DNA of 64,000 nucleotides from Tenodera sinensis (lineage: Eukaryota; Arthropoda; Insecta; Mantodea; Mantidae), in NCBI GenBank assembly GCA_030765045.1, contig CM060974.1:56103839-56167838 (forward strand), given 5' to 3'. How positions within the stretch are numbered: the first letter of the stretch is position 1; each line of letters opens with the position of its first letter. A program made the position numbers and the translations under genes. The notes under the pieces were generated by a model. That model worked only from the letters and a program-made list of their open reading frames with translations. It was not told the origin of the DNA and did no database searches. Positions 54,759 through 64,000 of this stretch are shown one piece after another.

Positions 54759-55993
54759 CAAAAAAGTAATGCCAATTCATGTTGAATTTGGATTTTAAAT
54801 AAAAAGACTACAATGTTATTAGGAGATGCATGCAGATTCACTGTTCCTTAACACATTTATCTGAAAAGAGTAACTGATACTGCAGTGAACTGTGAAAGAT
54901 GCTAGATGCCAAAAATTCTTTGCATTTATAAATGTCGTAAGAAGTTTGAAGTAAAAGGATATTATATCTTTAATTCAAAGAATAAAATAATGATGTGTAA
55001 ACCATGTAAATATATATAGAGTATAAAATCATAGACTAGGGTGTTACTCATTTATACTCTGTATATATTTACATTTGCACACAATTATAAAGGAAACTGT
55101 TACAAAGGGATAAACTGTCAACTTGCGTGATGTGTTACTCAGTAATAAAGAAGACCACAGCAAGTTTGTTGAGTGTTCTTTTAAGATACTGTGCTTACCT
55201 TACTTGAATATGGCCAGTGACCATGCATTTCTTTTTACAGAAACAAACTTAAACACTTAAAAACCAATGCTCTGCCAGGGACATTAGAAATGGAACAGAC
55301 TGTAAAGCATCAATAAGGTTTTGTAATAGATCAACAGATTTGTGGCAGTAATTAAATGACACGTCCCCAAATTTAGTGCTTTTGTCATGTTTAATATTAT
55401 ATACCTATCTGTGTGTGTGATTAATTTTCATACATCTTTTACATACAGATTGTTATGGTATTATGTATTCCTTTGTGTATGTTTCTGTTTACTATTTAAT
55501 GTTGTAGAAGTGTTATATTTGTGTAAGCTCTTTCTCTCTCTGAAATTATACAACCAATGTATACGCACATATCGCTTGTTACTTCTTTTAGTTATGAATA
55601 ATAACAAGTTATAGAATTTTCTAGAGTAGAAAAAGGAACAATTTTGTGACTCTAATTAAATTAATTTTGTCAAAAATACTGCAATCTGTAATAGATGTTT
55701 TATAAAAAGCAATGATTTTGGACTAGTAATAAATTATTCATAAACAGTGATGCTTAGTTACGAAAATTAACAGAACTTTTCCTCAGTAGACAAACATTTT
55801 GGAATCTAATAATGTCTAGATAGGACATTAATTATTCAGAAAGAACTTTATTACCCTAACACTGCTATTGCAGCTGTTTGTTCAGCTAAATTGCAAAAGT
55901 GGTGCCTAAAAGCACAGTAATTTATTATACAGCATTCAGAAGAAGAAATTGCAGTAAGTACATAATTCTGCAGTAAAACCAGACATATTGGAC
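54759..55993. other. Mostly unassigned; short inverted repeat at 55013-55062
   Basis: AGAGTATAAA and TTTATACTCT face each other and resemble the ends of the 5967-9623 pair. Nothing else is supported. Confidence 0.4.
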
Positions 55994-56005
55994 TTCCATT
56001 TAAGT

Positions 56006-56166
56006 TTAAGTGGTGGAATCAGGACTGAAAAATTCAATGCCATAGCCAGAATATGAACCATGGATCTTACCGCTTGGTCCTGATTCCACCACTTAAACAT
56101 TGTCCACACAGGGCTTGTGTGTTTAAAAACACCAGCAGTAAGCTTGTTGGCATAAATAAATAATAA
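56006..56166 (+). mobile_element. SINE family A, truncated, inverted head
   Basis: 12-bp duplication TTCCATTTAAGT (55994-56005 and 56167-56178). Starts with the inverted head (AATTCAATGCCATAGCC, B-box complement TATGAACCAT), then the plus-strand tail from AACATTGTCCACACAGGGC through AACACCAGCAGTAAGCTTG to an AATAATAATT end. Confidence 0.88.
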
Positions 56167-56178
56167 TTCCATTTAAGT

Positions 56179-56404
56179 ATTTGTCAATTAATTCCTCTGC
56201 ACCTACATGCCCTGAGATACGATGGAATAAGGATAGAATAAGTAAGGACCTGAGGTAGCTAGCCAAGCAGCAAGAGGACTTTGATCGATGTAGATTTCAA
56301 TATAAATATTTTTTCATTGTGAACTTACTTTTAATATGTGATAAAAAGAATAGAAAACAAATACTGATCACCTAAATTCTCTGAGCTCCAGTTCATTTTC
56401 GATA
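56179..56404. other. No gene recognised
   Basis: Short spacer; nothing supported. Confidence 0.4.
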
Positions 56405-56605
56405 CATTATCAGTACTTAGACCAGGCTATCCCACAAAGATGGATAGGTAGGACAGGTCACATTGAATGGCCAGCAAGATCCCCAGATTTGTTACCTTGC
56501 ACTTCTTTTGTGGGGCTATTTGAAGTCAGTGGTATGCCAAAACAAACTCAACAACTTAAAAGATCTGAAACATAGAATAATGGAAGCAATCAAGGACATT
56601 CTTGA
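56405..56605 (+). pseudogene. Tc1/mariner-superfamily transposase C-terminal fragment
   Basis: Frames give RWIGRTGHIEWPARSPDLLP and LWGYLKSVVCQNKLNNLKDL, matching the W-P-x-R-S-P-D-L...F-L-W-G-Y-L-K signature that ends many Tc1/mariner-like transposases. A frameshift falls between the two. It is cut by a repeat fragment at 56605. Confidence 0.8.
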
Positions 56606-56697
56606 GGGGGCCTCGAAACATATATTTGTAGTTGAATGTTTTGGTGGAATACAATACTTCCTCTACTTTACTATATGTGATAGAGAAAGAAAAATAG
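56605..56697 (+). repeat. AGTAGAGAAAGT repeat, copy 13 (3' end only)
   Basis: GGGGGCCTCGAAACATATAT, then TTGGTGGAATACAATACTTC and GATAGAGAAAG. Confidence 0.75.
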
Positions 56698-56960
56698 TAC
56701 AGGTAAACCAAAAATTAACACGCCTGGAAAGAATTGAACAAGTCAAAAGGGAGAGAAATGTAATAGTCTTTGGATGTGAGGAAGGAAGACGGACATGAAA
56801 CTGACAAGTGGAAGAGATCATACGGGGCAAACTGAAGTTACGAATGATAAAGATGCTAGATAATTGATTCTTTTAGATTAGGAAGAAACTCAAGACCTAC
56901 AGTGATAAAACTGTAGAGAGTTGATTTTAAATGCAAAATTCTAAGTAACACGGCAACGCT
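56698..56960 (+). pseudogene. LINE ORF1-like fragment
   Basis: NQKLTRLERIEQVKRERNVI then VFGCEEG, followed in broken frames by DNxFFRLGRNSRPTVIKLxR: a coiled coil then the IVxGxxE and RLGR...RPxxV motifs of RRM-like LINE ORF1 proteins. Ends in an A-rich tract (57040-57064). Confidence 0.6.
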
Positions 56961-57162
56961 ATGAGGTTCAAAACATTTTGATCCAGCATGATTATTGCAA
57001 AAAAGAAAGAAGTGAAAGGCATACGAATACAAGAAAAGAAAAAAAAAAAAAAAAAAAAAAAAAAACGGAGATCACGGAATTAAGGCATTTGCTGTGGGAC
57101 ACCACTTTTGAAATGAAAAACCACAACATTGGCCTCGATATGAAACTTAAAATTTCTAAATT

Positions 57163-57827
57163 CAGGGTGCATGGTGCAAAATATGACTACGAAAAGCTGA
57201 CCTCGATGCAAACATTCACTCACTGTTTTCTTGCACTTGTCTCACTCACTTTGTCATCCCACCATTCTTCATTTTCATCACTGTTTCTTTCTCACTGCAC
57301 AATGTTTAAGTGCGATGTGTAATGTCAAAATAGTTAATTTGGTTTTTTATGAACAAATCTGGTTTTTTTTTTTATGATCTAGAAACTAGTGGTACAAACC
57401 TCATTTTTGGATAAACATGCAACCTCTTTAATTCTTGCTGTCTAGCATCCCCTATGATTTCACCATATGTTTTGCGTGTATTCCATTATGGTATCTTTCA
57501 ACAGATGATTTTCTTACACACATAATTTTGTACCACAGATGAGGTGTTTGGTTCTATTGTCACGACTTTCAAAAAAATAAAGTTATCACTTTGATTTACA
57601 TGTACTTTTAGGCATTCCTTGCCTTTTTTAGAGTAGGTTGCTCCAGTATTAGATAGTTCTGTTGCAGGTATTTATTTCGCTGATAAGCAAGCTATCAAGC
57701 AAGCAAGACTCGCTTGTTTGCCCTGCAGCATGTGAGTTGAGCCAAACTTTGAGTCACAGTGCACAGTGCAAGGAAGCTCTACACCTTGCATTGCACCTGG
57801 TGTGATTTTAAGCTTTGAGAGACCCTG
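57163..57827 (+). mobile_element. hAT-like MITE, uninterrupted relative
   Basis: Collinear with 52339-54758: CAGGGTGCATGGTGC, the GATCTAGAAACTAGTGGTAC junction, AACCTCTTTAATTCTTGC, and the end GCTTTGAGAGACCCTG. It shows the empty site for the insertion in the other copy. Confidence 0.75.
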
Positions 57828-58299
57828 TGTTAGAGAACTGACACTGGATAGTGAGTGAGTGAGTGAGTAGGGTTTAGAGATCTGTCGACGGCTAGGTCAT
57901 TACGGCCCATGACACTGTGGATAAACAAGATTAAACATGATATTGATCAGCAAATTATGACACATACTTTGCCACATGCAGTGGCAGAGGAAAACATGAG
58001 AAGCAAAGGAGAGGAGAGAAGGGAGTCACATAGACAAGAAACAAGAGATTATGTAAGACTGACTCAGAGAAGTAACAACATATGGAGGAGGGATAGGAGA
58101 GACACATAAGTAGAGGGAACAGCTGTTGGCATCACCATTAAAACCAATTTAATGAGGAAAACTCATGAAGACTGCCATAAGGACAGGGGCTGGATTGAGG
58201 CAGTCAGCAATGGTCACTATAACAGTACTAGATGTGTGCAAAAATCAAAGTTTAAATGTTATGTCAATAGCAGGTGAGAATATAATGCAAGTAAAGAAA
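57828..58299. other. Mostly unassigned; short repeat fragment
   Basis: 57855-57912 (GAGTAGGGTTTAGAGATCTG, TCGACGGC, AGGTCATTACGG) matches 16389-16437. The ORF at 57909-58109 is not recognised. Confidence 0.4.
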
Positions 58300-59175
58300 T
58301 CTGATGTGCTGCACTCACATGACTTTCTCTACTCTTGTACAAACTATTTGTACAAATTCTTATTCCTATATCTTCTTTGTGTTGGTTGAGATAAACATTT
58401 GTACAAATTATCTTATTGCTTATTTCCTTGTAGGTGCAAGAGGGAAGTTAGAATACAGAAAGCTTTGAGCAATAGTCATATCTTTTAAAGCTTTGAGATT
58501 CTCTTCTCTTTGCACACTTACCATATAAAAAAATGAACAACGATGATCCATTTCACGAAAGTTTTAAGTTTTCCAAAACTCACACATAACAAGAAATATC
58601 TCCGAAATGGTTAACCGTACAAAAATATTCATTGAGACATAAACTGTGTATTTTAGCAAGATCCACATTTTTTGTATAGCATGATTTGGTCTATCTCTAA
58701 CGGTTTACCAGTTATGCAAGTCTTCCAGAGTAAATACGACTACAGGAGCTGTAGCCAGAAAATTCAAGATATACATTTCATTTGACATAAAAATATCTCA
58801 AACATATGATATTTTAATTAAAATCGTTAGAGCCATTTTCAAGAACATCAACATTTTTTAAAAATGTTCCATGTAAAGGGTAGTTTAGGGTGGGGCTATT
58901 TTCTTCAAAATCTTCGTGTTGCACCCTTGAAAGACATTAAACTTAAATACCAATTATGGTTTTTAACCGACTTTTCAGTTTTGAGTTATGCCGTCCGCAG
59001 ACTGACTGACAGACAGACAGACGAACAGACTGACACACAGACACACACACAGACCTTTTTCTAAAAATGCTTTTTTTGGATTCAGGGGGTCTCAAAACAT
59101 ATATTTCCGGTGAAATCTCGACATCGAATTTTTGGGTGGAATAAAATACTTCCCGTACTTACCAGTAGAGAAAGT
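58300..59175 (+). repeat. AGTAGAGAAAGT repeat, copy 14 (best full-length copy)
   Basis: 876 bp from TCTGATGTGCTGCACTCAC to AGTAGAGAAAGT, with the CAGACAGACAGACG microsatellite at 59008-59050. Useful as the reference copy. A CTACTTACCAGTAG mini-hairpin precedes the 3' end. Confidence 0.85.
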
Positions 59176-59427
59176 AAAATTAAAGCCATCATAGGGAAAG
59201 GTGTGTACAAGCTCCACAAGCAAAGCCATGCAAGACCAACTAGATAGGAGAAGAAGGGTCAGTATAGGGAACATTTTTAAGACTTCTGAGCTCAAATGTA
59301 GGTCTGTGGGGGAAAACTAGTGAGAAGTGGAATTACTAGACTTGAAGTGTGATCTAAACGTTATTTAAACCTGGGACATAAAGCACTTATAAGCCGTCCT
59401 TGGGTTACTTATCTCAGATGTGAGATT

Positions 59428-59590
59428 CCCTAGCAGTCTACTGGGGAAATACAACTCGGTTGGGGAATTTAATGTCATACTGGCAAGTTGCCATGGTAGC
59501 TCAGTGGTTAGAGCAGCCACACATAAAGCAGAAGATCTGTGGTTCAAATCCCTATGGTATTGAATTTTTCAGTCCTGATTTTATCTCTCA
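59428..59590 (+). mobile_element. SINE family A, forward copy
   Basis: GGTAGCTCAGTGGTTAGAGC (A box) and GGTTCAAATCCC (B box), then ATTGAATTTTTCAGTCCTGA. It shows the normal order of upstream block and tRNA-like head, without the body and tail. Target duplication not found. Confidence 0.75.
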
Positions 59591-59599
59591 AAAACTGAA

Positions 59600-59960
59600 T
59601 TATACGTATCTTACGTTTTTGTCTCTGACTATTTCCTACAGAGATATTTTAGTTTTCTTGAAAACAAGCTGGCAACGCTGCAGACTGTGTGGGTGTCACT
59701 TTCCCTAGCTCAGTACATAAACACAGTAATGGTGCTTCTTGAGAACATAAACAAATACCCTGCCTTGTCCTTCTGTGTTTACTGTGCAAGTGTAGGCCAA
59801 TCACAAGCGTTAGCTCCCAAAACATTAAAGCGAAAGCAGAAGTAGCAGACCTGTTTACATCAGAAACCAGCTCAGCTCCCTCCCTGACCAACCTCAATGC
59901 AACGTTGTCGAATTACTACACGTGTGAAAAAGCTGCTTGGAGAATTCCTTCACATCTTTT
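59600..59960. other. No gene recognised
   Basis: Slightly GC-richer than average; no supported feature. 59176-59427 is likewise empty. Confidence 0.4.
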
Positions 59961-59976
59961 AAGTGATTAATTATTT

Positions 59977-60323
59977 CGTATCCGAGTCTTCTGGAGAAGG
60001 CTGCATCTTCTTCATAATGAATGTCGATGTTTTGCCCCCCTATGTTGGGCTCCTTCAGGTTTCACTCCAAGACGGCACCTACAAAGCTGTGCTGACCAGA
60101 GAGACCAAGTGGGCATTTCCTTATTTATACTCTGGCGCCCGCTTGGTCTCTCTCTTTGGTCAGCACAGTTTTGTAGGTGCCGTTACGGAGTGAAACCTGA
60201 AGAAGCCCAACATGGAGGAGCACGGGGGGGGGGGGACATCAACATTCATTATAAAGAAGAAGTGGCCTTCCCCAGAAGACTCAGATACAATGGACACCGG
60301 CCGCCGAAGCCTACACACTGTAT
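59977..60323. mobile_element. Palindromic Penelope-type retroelement (347 bp)
   Basis: Flanked by the 13-bp duplication TGATTAATTATTT (59964-59976 and 60324-60336). Two inverted arms of about 140 bp meet around a ~20-bp centre (60119-60137). The plus arm has GTGAAACCTGAAGAAGCCC, a G-run, and the tail ACACCGGCCGCCGAAGCCT, like the PLE tail. The minus arm reads CTGAAGGAGCCC, GGGGGGCAAAACATCG, a decayed hammerhead core. No protein. Confidence 0.87.
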
Positions 60324-60336
60324 TGATTAATTATTT

Positions 60337-60714
60337 TGAAACTCTGTGTGATATCGCATAATTACAACTGAAGCAATGTCAGAAATAAGTTACTCTACGC
60401 ATCTTACAAATAACAAACTGTTATCTGCACACATTCCTGTGGAATTATGCATCCAAGTTGGGTTAAAAACCATGTATTTTTTCAAAATCAGCTGATCAAA
60501 GAACAAAAATGCCATTAGACGTTTTTATTTGTAATGCTTCTATGAAGCACGTATTAGAAGGAATGTAATGACTTCCCTTCCAGCCTGTGTATATGATGTA
60601 GGCAGGTTCCCAGATCTCTAAAGCGTGACTGTGTAGCAACAATTTACAAGGGCAAGGGGAGGTGAATCTCCAGTTAATTATAGAGGATACTAAAAGCATC
60701 CGCTACAAGATTAC
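60337..60714. other. No gene recognised
   Basis: Nothing supported. Confidence 0.45.
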
Positions 60715-61160
60715 AAGATTGGACTGAAAGAGATAGTATCAGAATTCCAGTCAGGATTTAAGAAAGACAGGACAGTTGATATTTATGCTATAAAGACAAT
60801 TGTGCAGAAAAGTCTAGCGAGCAGGAGGGGAAGAGTTTATACAGGTTTTGTAGACTTAAGAAAAACTTGTGATACCATTAATAGAGAGGCACTATGGCTG
60901 AAACTACAAAGGAACCAAGCAAGTTGGAAAATGATTATAGCAAACCAGGAATAAAAACAAGATATATCAATCTATTTATTGATGATATTTCAGAGGAAAT
61001 TAGTAAAACGAATGTGTATAGAACAACAGGAAATAGAGAAATTCCAAGTTTATGCAGATGGCTTGATGGTAGGGTCTATATCGACAGGAGGCTTGTCAAG
61101 AGCATTAAGGTCGACTGGGAGATTTTGTAAACTGGGAACTGAGGATTATCTACAAAAATA
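60715..61160 (+). pseudogene. LINE reverse transcriptase relic
   Basis: Broken frames show LKEIVSEFQSGFKKDRTVDI, VYTGFVDLRKTCDTINREAL and a VYADGLMVGSISTGGLSRAL block in place of the FADD region. These are RT motifs 2, A and C in order. The catalytic ADD is mutated to ADG and the frame is broken. Confidence 0.75.
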
Positions 61161-61282
61161 GTCTAAACTGCTGCCAAAATAAGCAAGCCACTTTAAATAC
61201 ACACAGACACTCTAAGCATGTGACCACAGTAAATGCCATGACTGGTTCCTGACTGAATCACTCTGAGGAAGAAAACCAAAGA
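61161..61282. other. No gene recognised
   Basis: Short spacer. Confidence 0.4.
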
Positions 61283-61976
61283 CAGTAAAACTTCTTTTAT
61301 ACGTTTCACACTTATACGTTTTTTTACATTTACACTCCTTTTTTCAGTGCTCCCAGCAAAATCCTATAGCATATTACTGCAAATTATTTCATTTATACAG
61401 TTTTTACGCTGATACAATCATAGCTTACATCCCCGAGAGCAAAATACACCATTTATCTGTTTATGATATTTCCTTTTTTAAAATCTCAAGAACTATTCAA
61501 ATCTGAAGCTTATACTCATACTGTACTACTTGGCAAAGCATTCAGGTGTACTGTCCTCAGTTATCAGAGTGCTCCGATCACTTATTTGTTTACTAGAATA
61601 GCAAAATATTAGTGACTTAACCTTCACGTACAGTCAGTAATGCAACAAAAAGGATGATCTCTCATGCCTACCAATATATGAGACATTGTTTTCCTGAAGA
61701 CATGATTGGTTCTGAATAAAGTGTACATATACTGTGTCGCTGTTTGTGTGCGGTAAGCTCTCATTAACAACTTAGCATTCACATTCTTTCTGATGTGCCT
61801 CATGAGTGTCAGGTAGTACATTTCTGGGAAAACATCCTTCAATGCAGAAGTGAGAGCAACCTTGGAGCTATTTTGGAGCAAAATTGTGAAACACCAAACC
61901 GTACTTGCTTCAGTCATTTGTGCTCTGTGGTTCAGCTGTGTTAGTGAATGTGGATGAGAAGTAAAGGGCATGCATT

Positions 61977-62150
61977 ATGATTGCTGAAAAATTACGCATG
62001 TTGAATGTAGTGAAGGAAAGTGGCAGCATGAGACACACAGAAATTGCTATGAAATTAGGGATTGCTCCATCTACCTTAAATACAACTGTAGCTACGGCAG
62101 TAAAAACTGAAGAAAGTGCATGTGTGTTAGGTGTTTCTACAAATAAGTAG
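61977..62150 (+). pseudogene. Tigger transposase N- and C-terminal remnants
   Basis: From ATG 61977: KLRMLNVVKESGSMRHTEIA then MKLGIAPSTLNTTVATAVKT, the pogo-type helix-turn-helix, ending at TAG 62148. Beyond the retroposon, near 62810-62842, the frame STKNQAKITDYFLK-stop is the characteristic Tigger C-terminus; QAKITDYF fits the PCNA-binding motif. The whole catalytic domain is missing. Confidence 0.8.
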
Positions 62151-62167
62151 ACCCACATTCAGGGTGG

Positions 62168-62716
62168 TGACTCAGGGGTCTCCGTCTAGGGGATATGTGA
62201 ATAGCGACCACAAGGTACCCAAGCTGAGCAGAACATTACTTCCACTTACTGGTGTTTTACTCGTCACTGTAACTTTTCTATCTGACCTTACCTTGGTCAT
62301 CTCTTGTTCTCTTCCGACCCCGATGCTATTAGGGTTCCCGAGGGCTAGGGAGTCTTTATTTTTCCAACCTCTCCATTTCTCTATAAAATCTTAACCCCTA
62401 ACATGCTGACCTGTCATGGCATGTAATACGTCCTCTGATTGGTGATCAGAGGATATGGTCGGTGAATTTATTTTGATAATTCTCCCGGTCAGGTCAGTGA
62501 GACCCGTAAACCAACAACAGGTGTGGTCCTCCAGACATTCTGGGGGTTGTGAGAGAGCGATGTGACCGCCAAAACATAAAAATATGGTGCTCTCTAAAAA
62601 GCGGTTACTATTACTGCTATTGCTCTCTTCAATATCAGTGAAAAATATTGGAGAGCAAGAGGATTAATGACTTCATTGTCAGAAATCCAGCATTAGCTAA
62701 CAACAACAACAACAAG
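62168..62716 (+). mobile_element. 549-bp retroposon, complete reference copy
   Basis: 11-bp duplication ATTCAGGGTGG (62157-62167 and 62717-62727). 5' end TGACTCAGGGGTCTCCG; 3' end with AAC repeats. Its last ~60 bp translate as EKYWRARGLMTSLSEIQH-stop, matching the last codons of the I-like LINE (QKYWKARMLMASLPDARH-stop). The rest is non-coding. It behaves as a SINE or an internally deleted LINE using the LINE's 3' end. Five copies in the window. Confidence 0.9.
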
Positions 62717-62850
62717 ATTCAGGGTGGAAAATACAAACATTTTGTGATGCATCATAACATTTCTGAGGAAATAATAGTCAAATTGTACCCTTCACACTGT
62801 GGCAGCTGCAGTCCACAAAAAATCAGGCCAAGATAACGGACTACTTCTTA

Positions 62851-63284
62851 AAGTGACTCAATTTCTTTGTATTTATTTTTATTTGGTGCATTTCTCTTAT
62901 GTTTATATTGTTTCATATTGCCAATTATAGTTAAACAATCCTATTATTATTATTTCTTGTTGTTCATTTCTTAACTGTAGCCCATATGCTGTATAAATTC
63001 TCCAATTTTTAACTTTTCAATTTGGTATCCATATTTGTTTCCATCTGCTACATTCAGGAATTAATTTCATTTCCCATTATGTGCATCTTGACTAACATTT
63101 GTTTCATCAACTGTTCCATATTGTAGTTTTCATCGCACTCCTGGCATCAATAGTGACAACTTTACTTAACTACTTCTTTGTTTTTTACTAAAACATCGGA
63201 ATGACACTAAGCAAAAGCACTGTTGAACAATAACAAATACTACAGGAAGAAAAGCTAGTAGATAAAACACTGTGAATGTGATAC
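62851..63284. other. No gene recognised
   Basis: Nothing supported. Confidence 0.45.
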
Positions 63285-63530
63285 ACATTTCTGTTTCAAT
63301 CATATAGAAAATTGTATGAATTGTTCATTGAAGAGGGAGTGGTGAAAGAAATGTGATTGTGTTTAGTAAAAGAAAATTGAGTAGAAATATCCATATTAAT
63401 GTTATACATTGCACTTATATTTCAAATGTATGGATTGTTTGTAAACGAGGGAGTAGAGAAGGACATATGAATGTGTTACGTTAAAGGAAAGGGAGTAGAG
63501 AAATCCATGTGAATGTAATACATTGTGTGG
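63285..63530 (-). repeat. Minisatellite related to the 35.6-36.5 kb array, inverted
   Basis: About two units in reverse orientation: ATAGAAAATTGTATGAATTG, GAGTAGAGAAGGACATATGA, ATGTGTTACGTTAAAGG, GAGTAGAGAAATCCATGTGA. Diverged. Confidence 0.7.
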
Positions 63531-64000
63531 TAAAATGGATTGCATAAAAACCTTCTCCATGTAAAAACACTTAGATGTTTTAATTTCCATGGTGATCTGT
63601 CAACAGATTTTGGAGTTTACTCACTCAACATACAATTGAAGGGCTTAGTGGAATAAGGGGGTATCCTTCAAAATTGTGTTTCTGAGATATTTAGTGCTTT
63701 ATTAGATTTTCCATAACTCAAACAAAAACTTACCAATCACTAAATAATTTTGGTACTAAATTAGGAAGGTTTTGAACTAACTTTCTGCAAATGTAGGACA
63801 CAATATGTTGGTTTATAGCATAAGGAATATTTACTTAACTTGAAGAAGGCATACAATATTCTACATTAAAAGTGACAATCACACCTTCCAAATATCACAA
63901 TCAAATGATTTCATCTTCATTGTTCTCTCCCACTTCACACATGCTGTCTGATCTCAAATTTAAATAAAATTAATGGTACACAGGGGATATGAACTTCAAC
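63531..64000. other. No gene recognised
   Basis: Nothing supported to the window end. Confidence 0.45.

Larger units (their letters stand above)
61283..62850 (+). mobile_element. Tigger/pogo remnant with nested retroposon
   Basis: Left end CAGTAAAACTTCTTTTATAC is a Tigger-like terminus. Transposase N-terminus at 61977-62150 and C-terminus at about 62800-62842 flank a 549-bp retroposon. The right terminal repeat was not located, so the end given is that of the coding remnant. Confidence 0.7.

Noticed and set aside
58864..59064. Conserved-looking ORF (MFHVKGSLGWGYF...) recurring in several repeat copies
   Set aside because: It varies in length and frame between copies, lacks synonymous-type conservation, and runs into a CAGACA microsatellite; repeat sequence, not a gene.

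Overview
This is a eukaryotic, AT-rich, repeat-saturated window with almost no host coding sequence. The transposon content points to an insect: a mariner with TA target duplications, CGBP1-like and ZMYM-like hATs, pogo/Tigger, a Gypsy-type LTR element primed by an insect-like tRNA-Lys, Penelope-like elements (PLEs), I/Jockey/R1-type LINEs and several tRNA-derived SINEs. A hemimetabolous insect such as a cockroach or termite is my best guess, but that is inference. The only plausible host exon is at 16836-17271 (minus strand).

Layout. 1-5.4 kb: copies of a ~0.9-kb non-coding repeat (here the 'AGTAGAGAAAGT repeat', a possible DINE-1/HINE-like Helitron derivative), an internally deleted mariner, a hAT remnant carrying a SINE, a promoter-like stretch and a perfect 54-bp inverted repeat. 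6-12 kb: dead LINE ends and SINEs between a distant inverted-repeat pair, then a GGAA microsatellite. 12-20 kb: a Tigger remnant, more copies of the AGTAGAGAAAGT repeat, the candidate exon, and a complete-ended but broken hAT. 20-32 kb: LINEs, including a 2.2-kb I-like copy with 15-bp target duplications, a second Tigger, and two LINE 3' ends that run into very long ATT arrays. 32-42 kb: a scrambled DDE transposase, a palindromic hammerhead-bearing retroelement, two minisatellite arrays, a SINE with a 16-bp target duplication and a foldback repeat. 42.8-50.3 kb: a PLE insertion built of two outward-facing 3' ends, each with a hammerhead-ribozyme motif, split by a young Gypsy-like element (LTRs differing at 3 positions) with an intact gag, a GGGAAAC frameshift site and a gutted pol. 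50-64 kb: a three-level nest (hAT-like MITE, then AGTAGAGAAAGT repeat, then solo LTR), another palindromic retroelement, and a third Tigger interrupted by a 549-bp retroposon.

The elements interact as hosts and guests. A ~549-bp retroposon shares its 3' end with the I-like LINE, suggesting the LINE machinery mobilised it. Three PLE-type insertions (42850-50284, 34536-34738, 59977-60323) share one architecture: inverted, outward-facing tails, hammerhead-type motifs and 13-14-bp target duplications. A fourth (20059-20205) is a single tail with a 12-bp duplication. These, the LTR element's frameshift and deletion structure, and the LINE/retroposon partnership are the parts most worth a second look.
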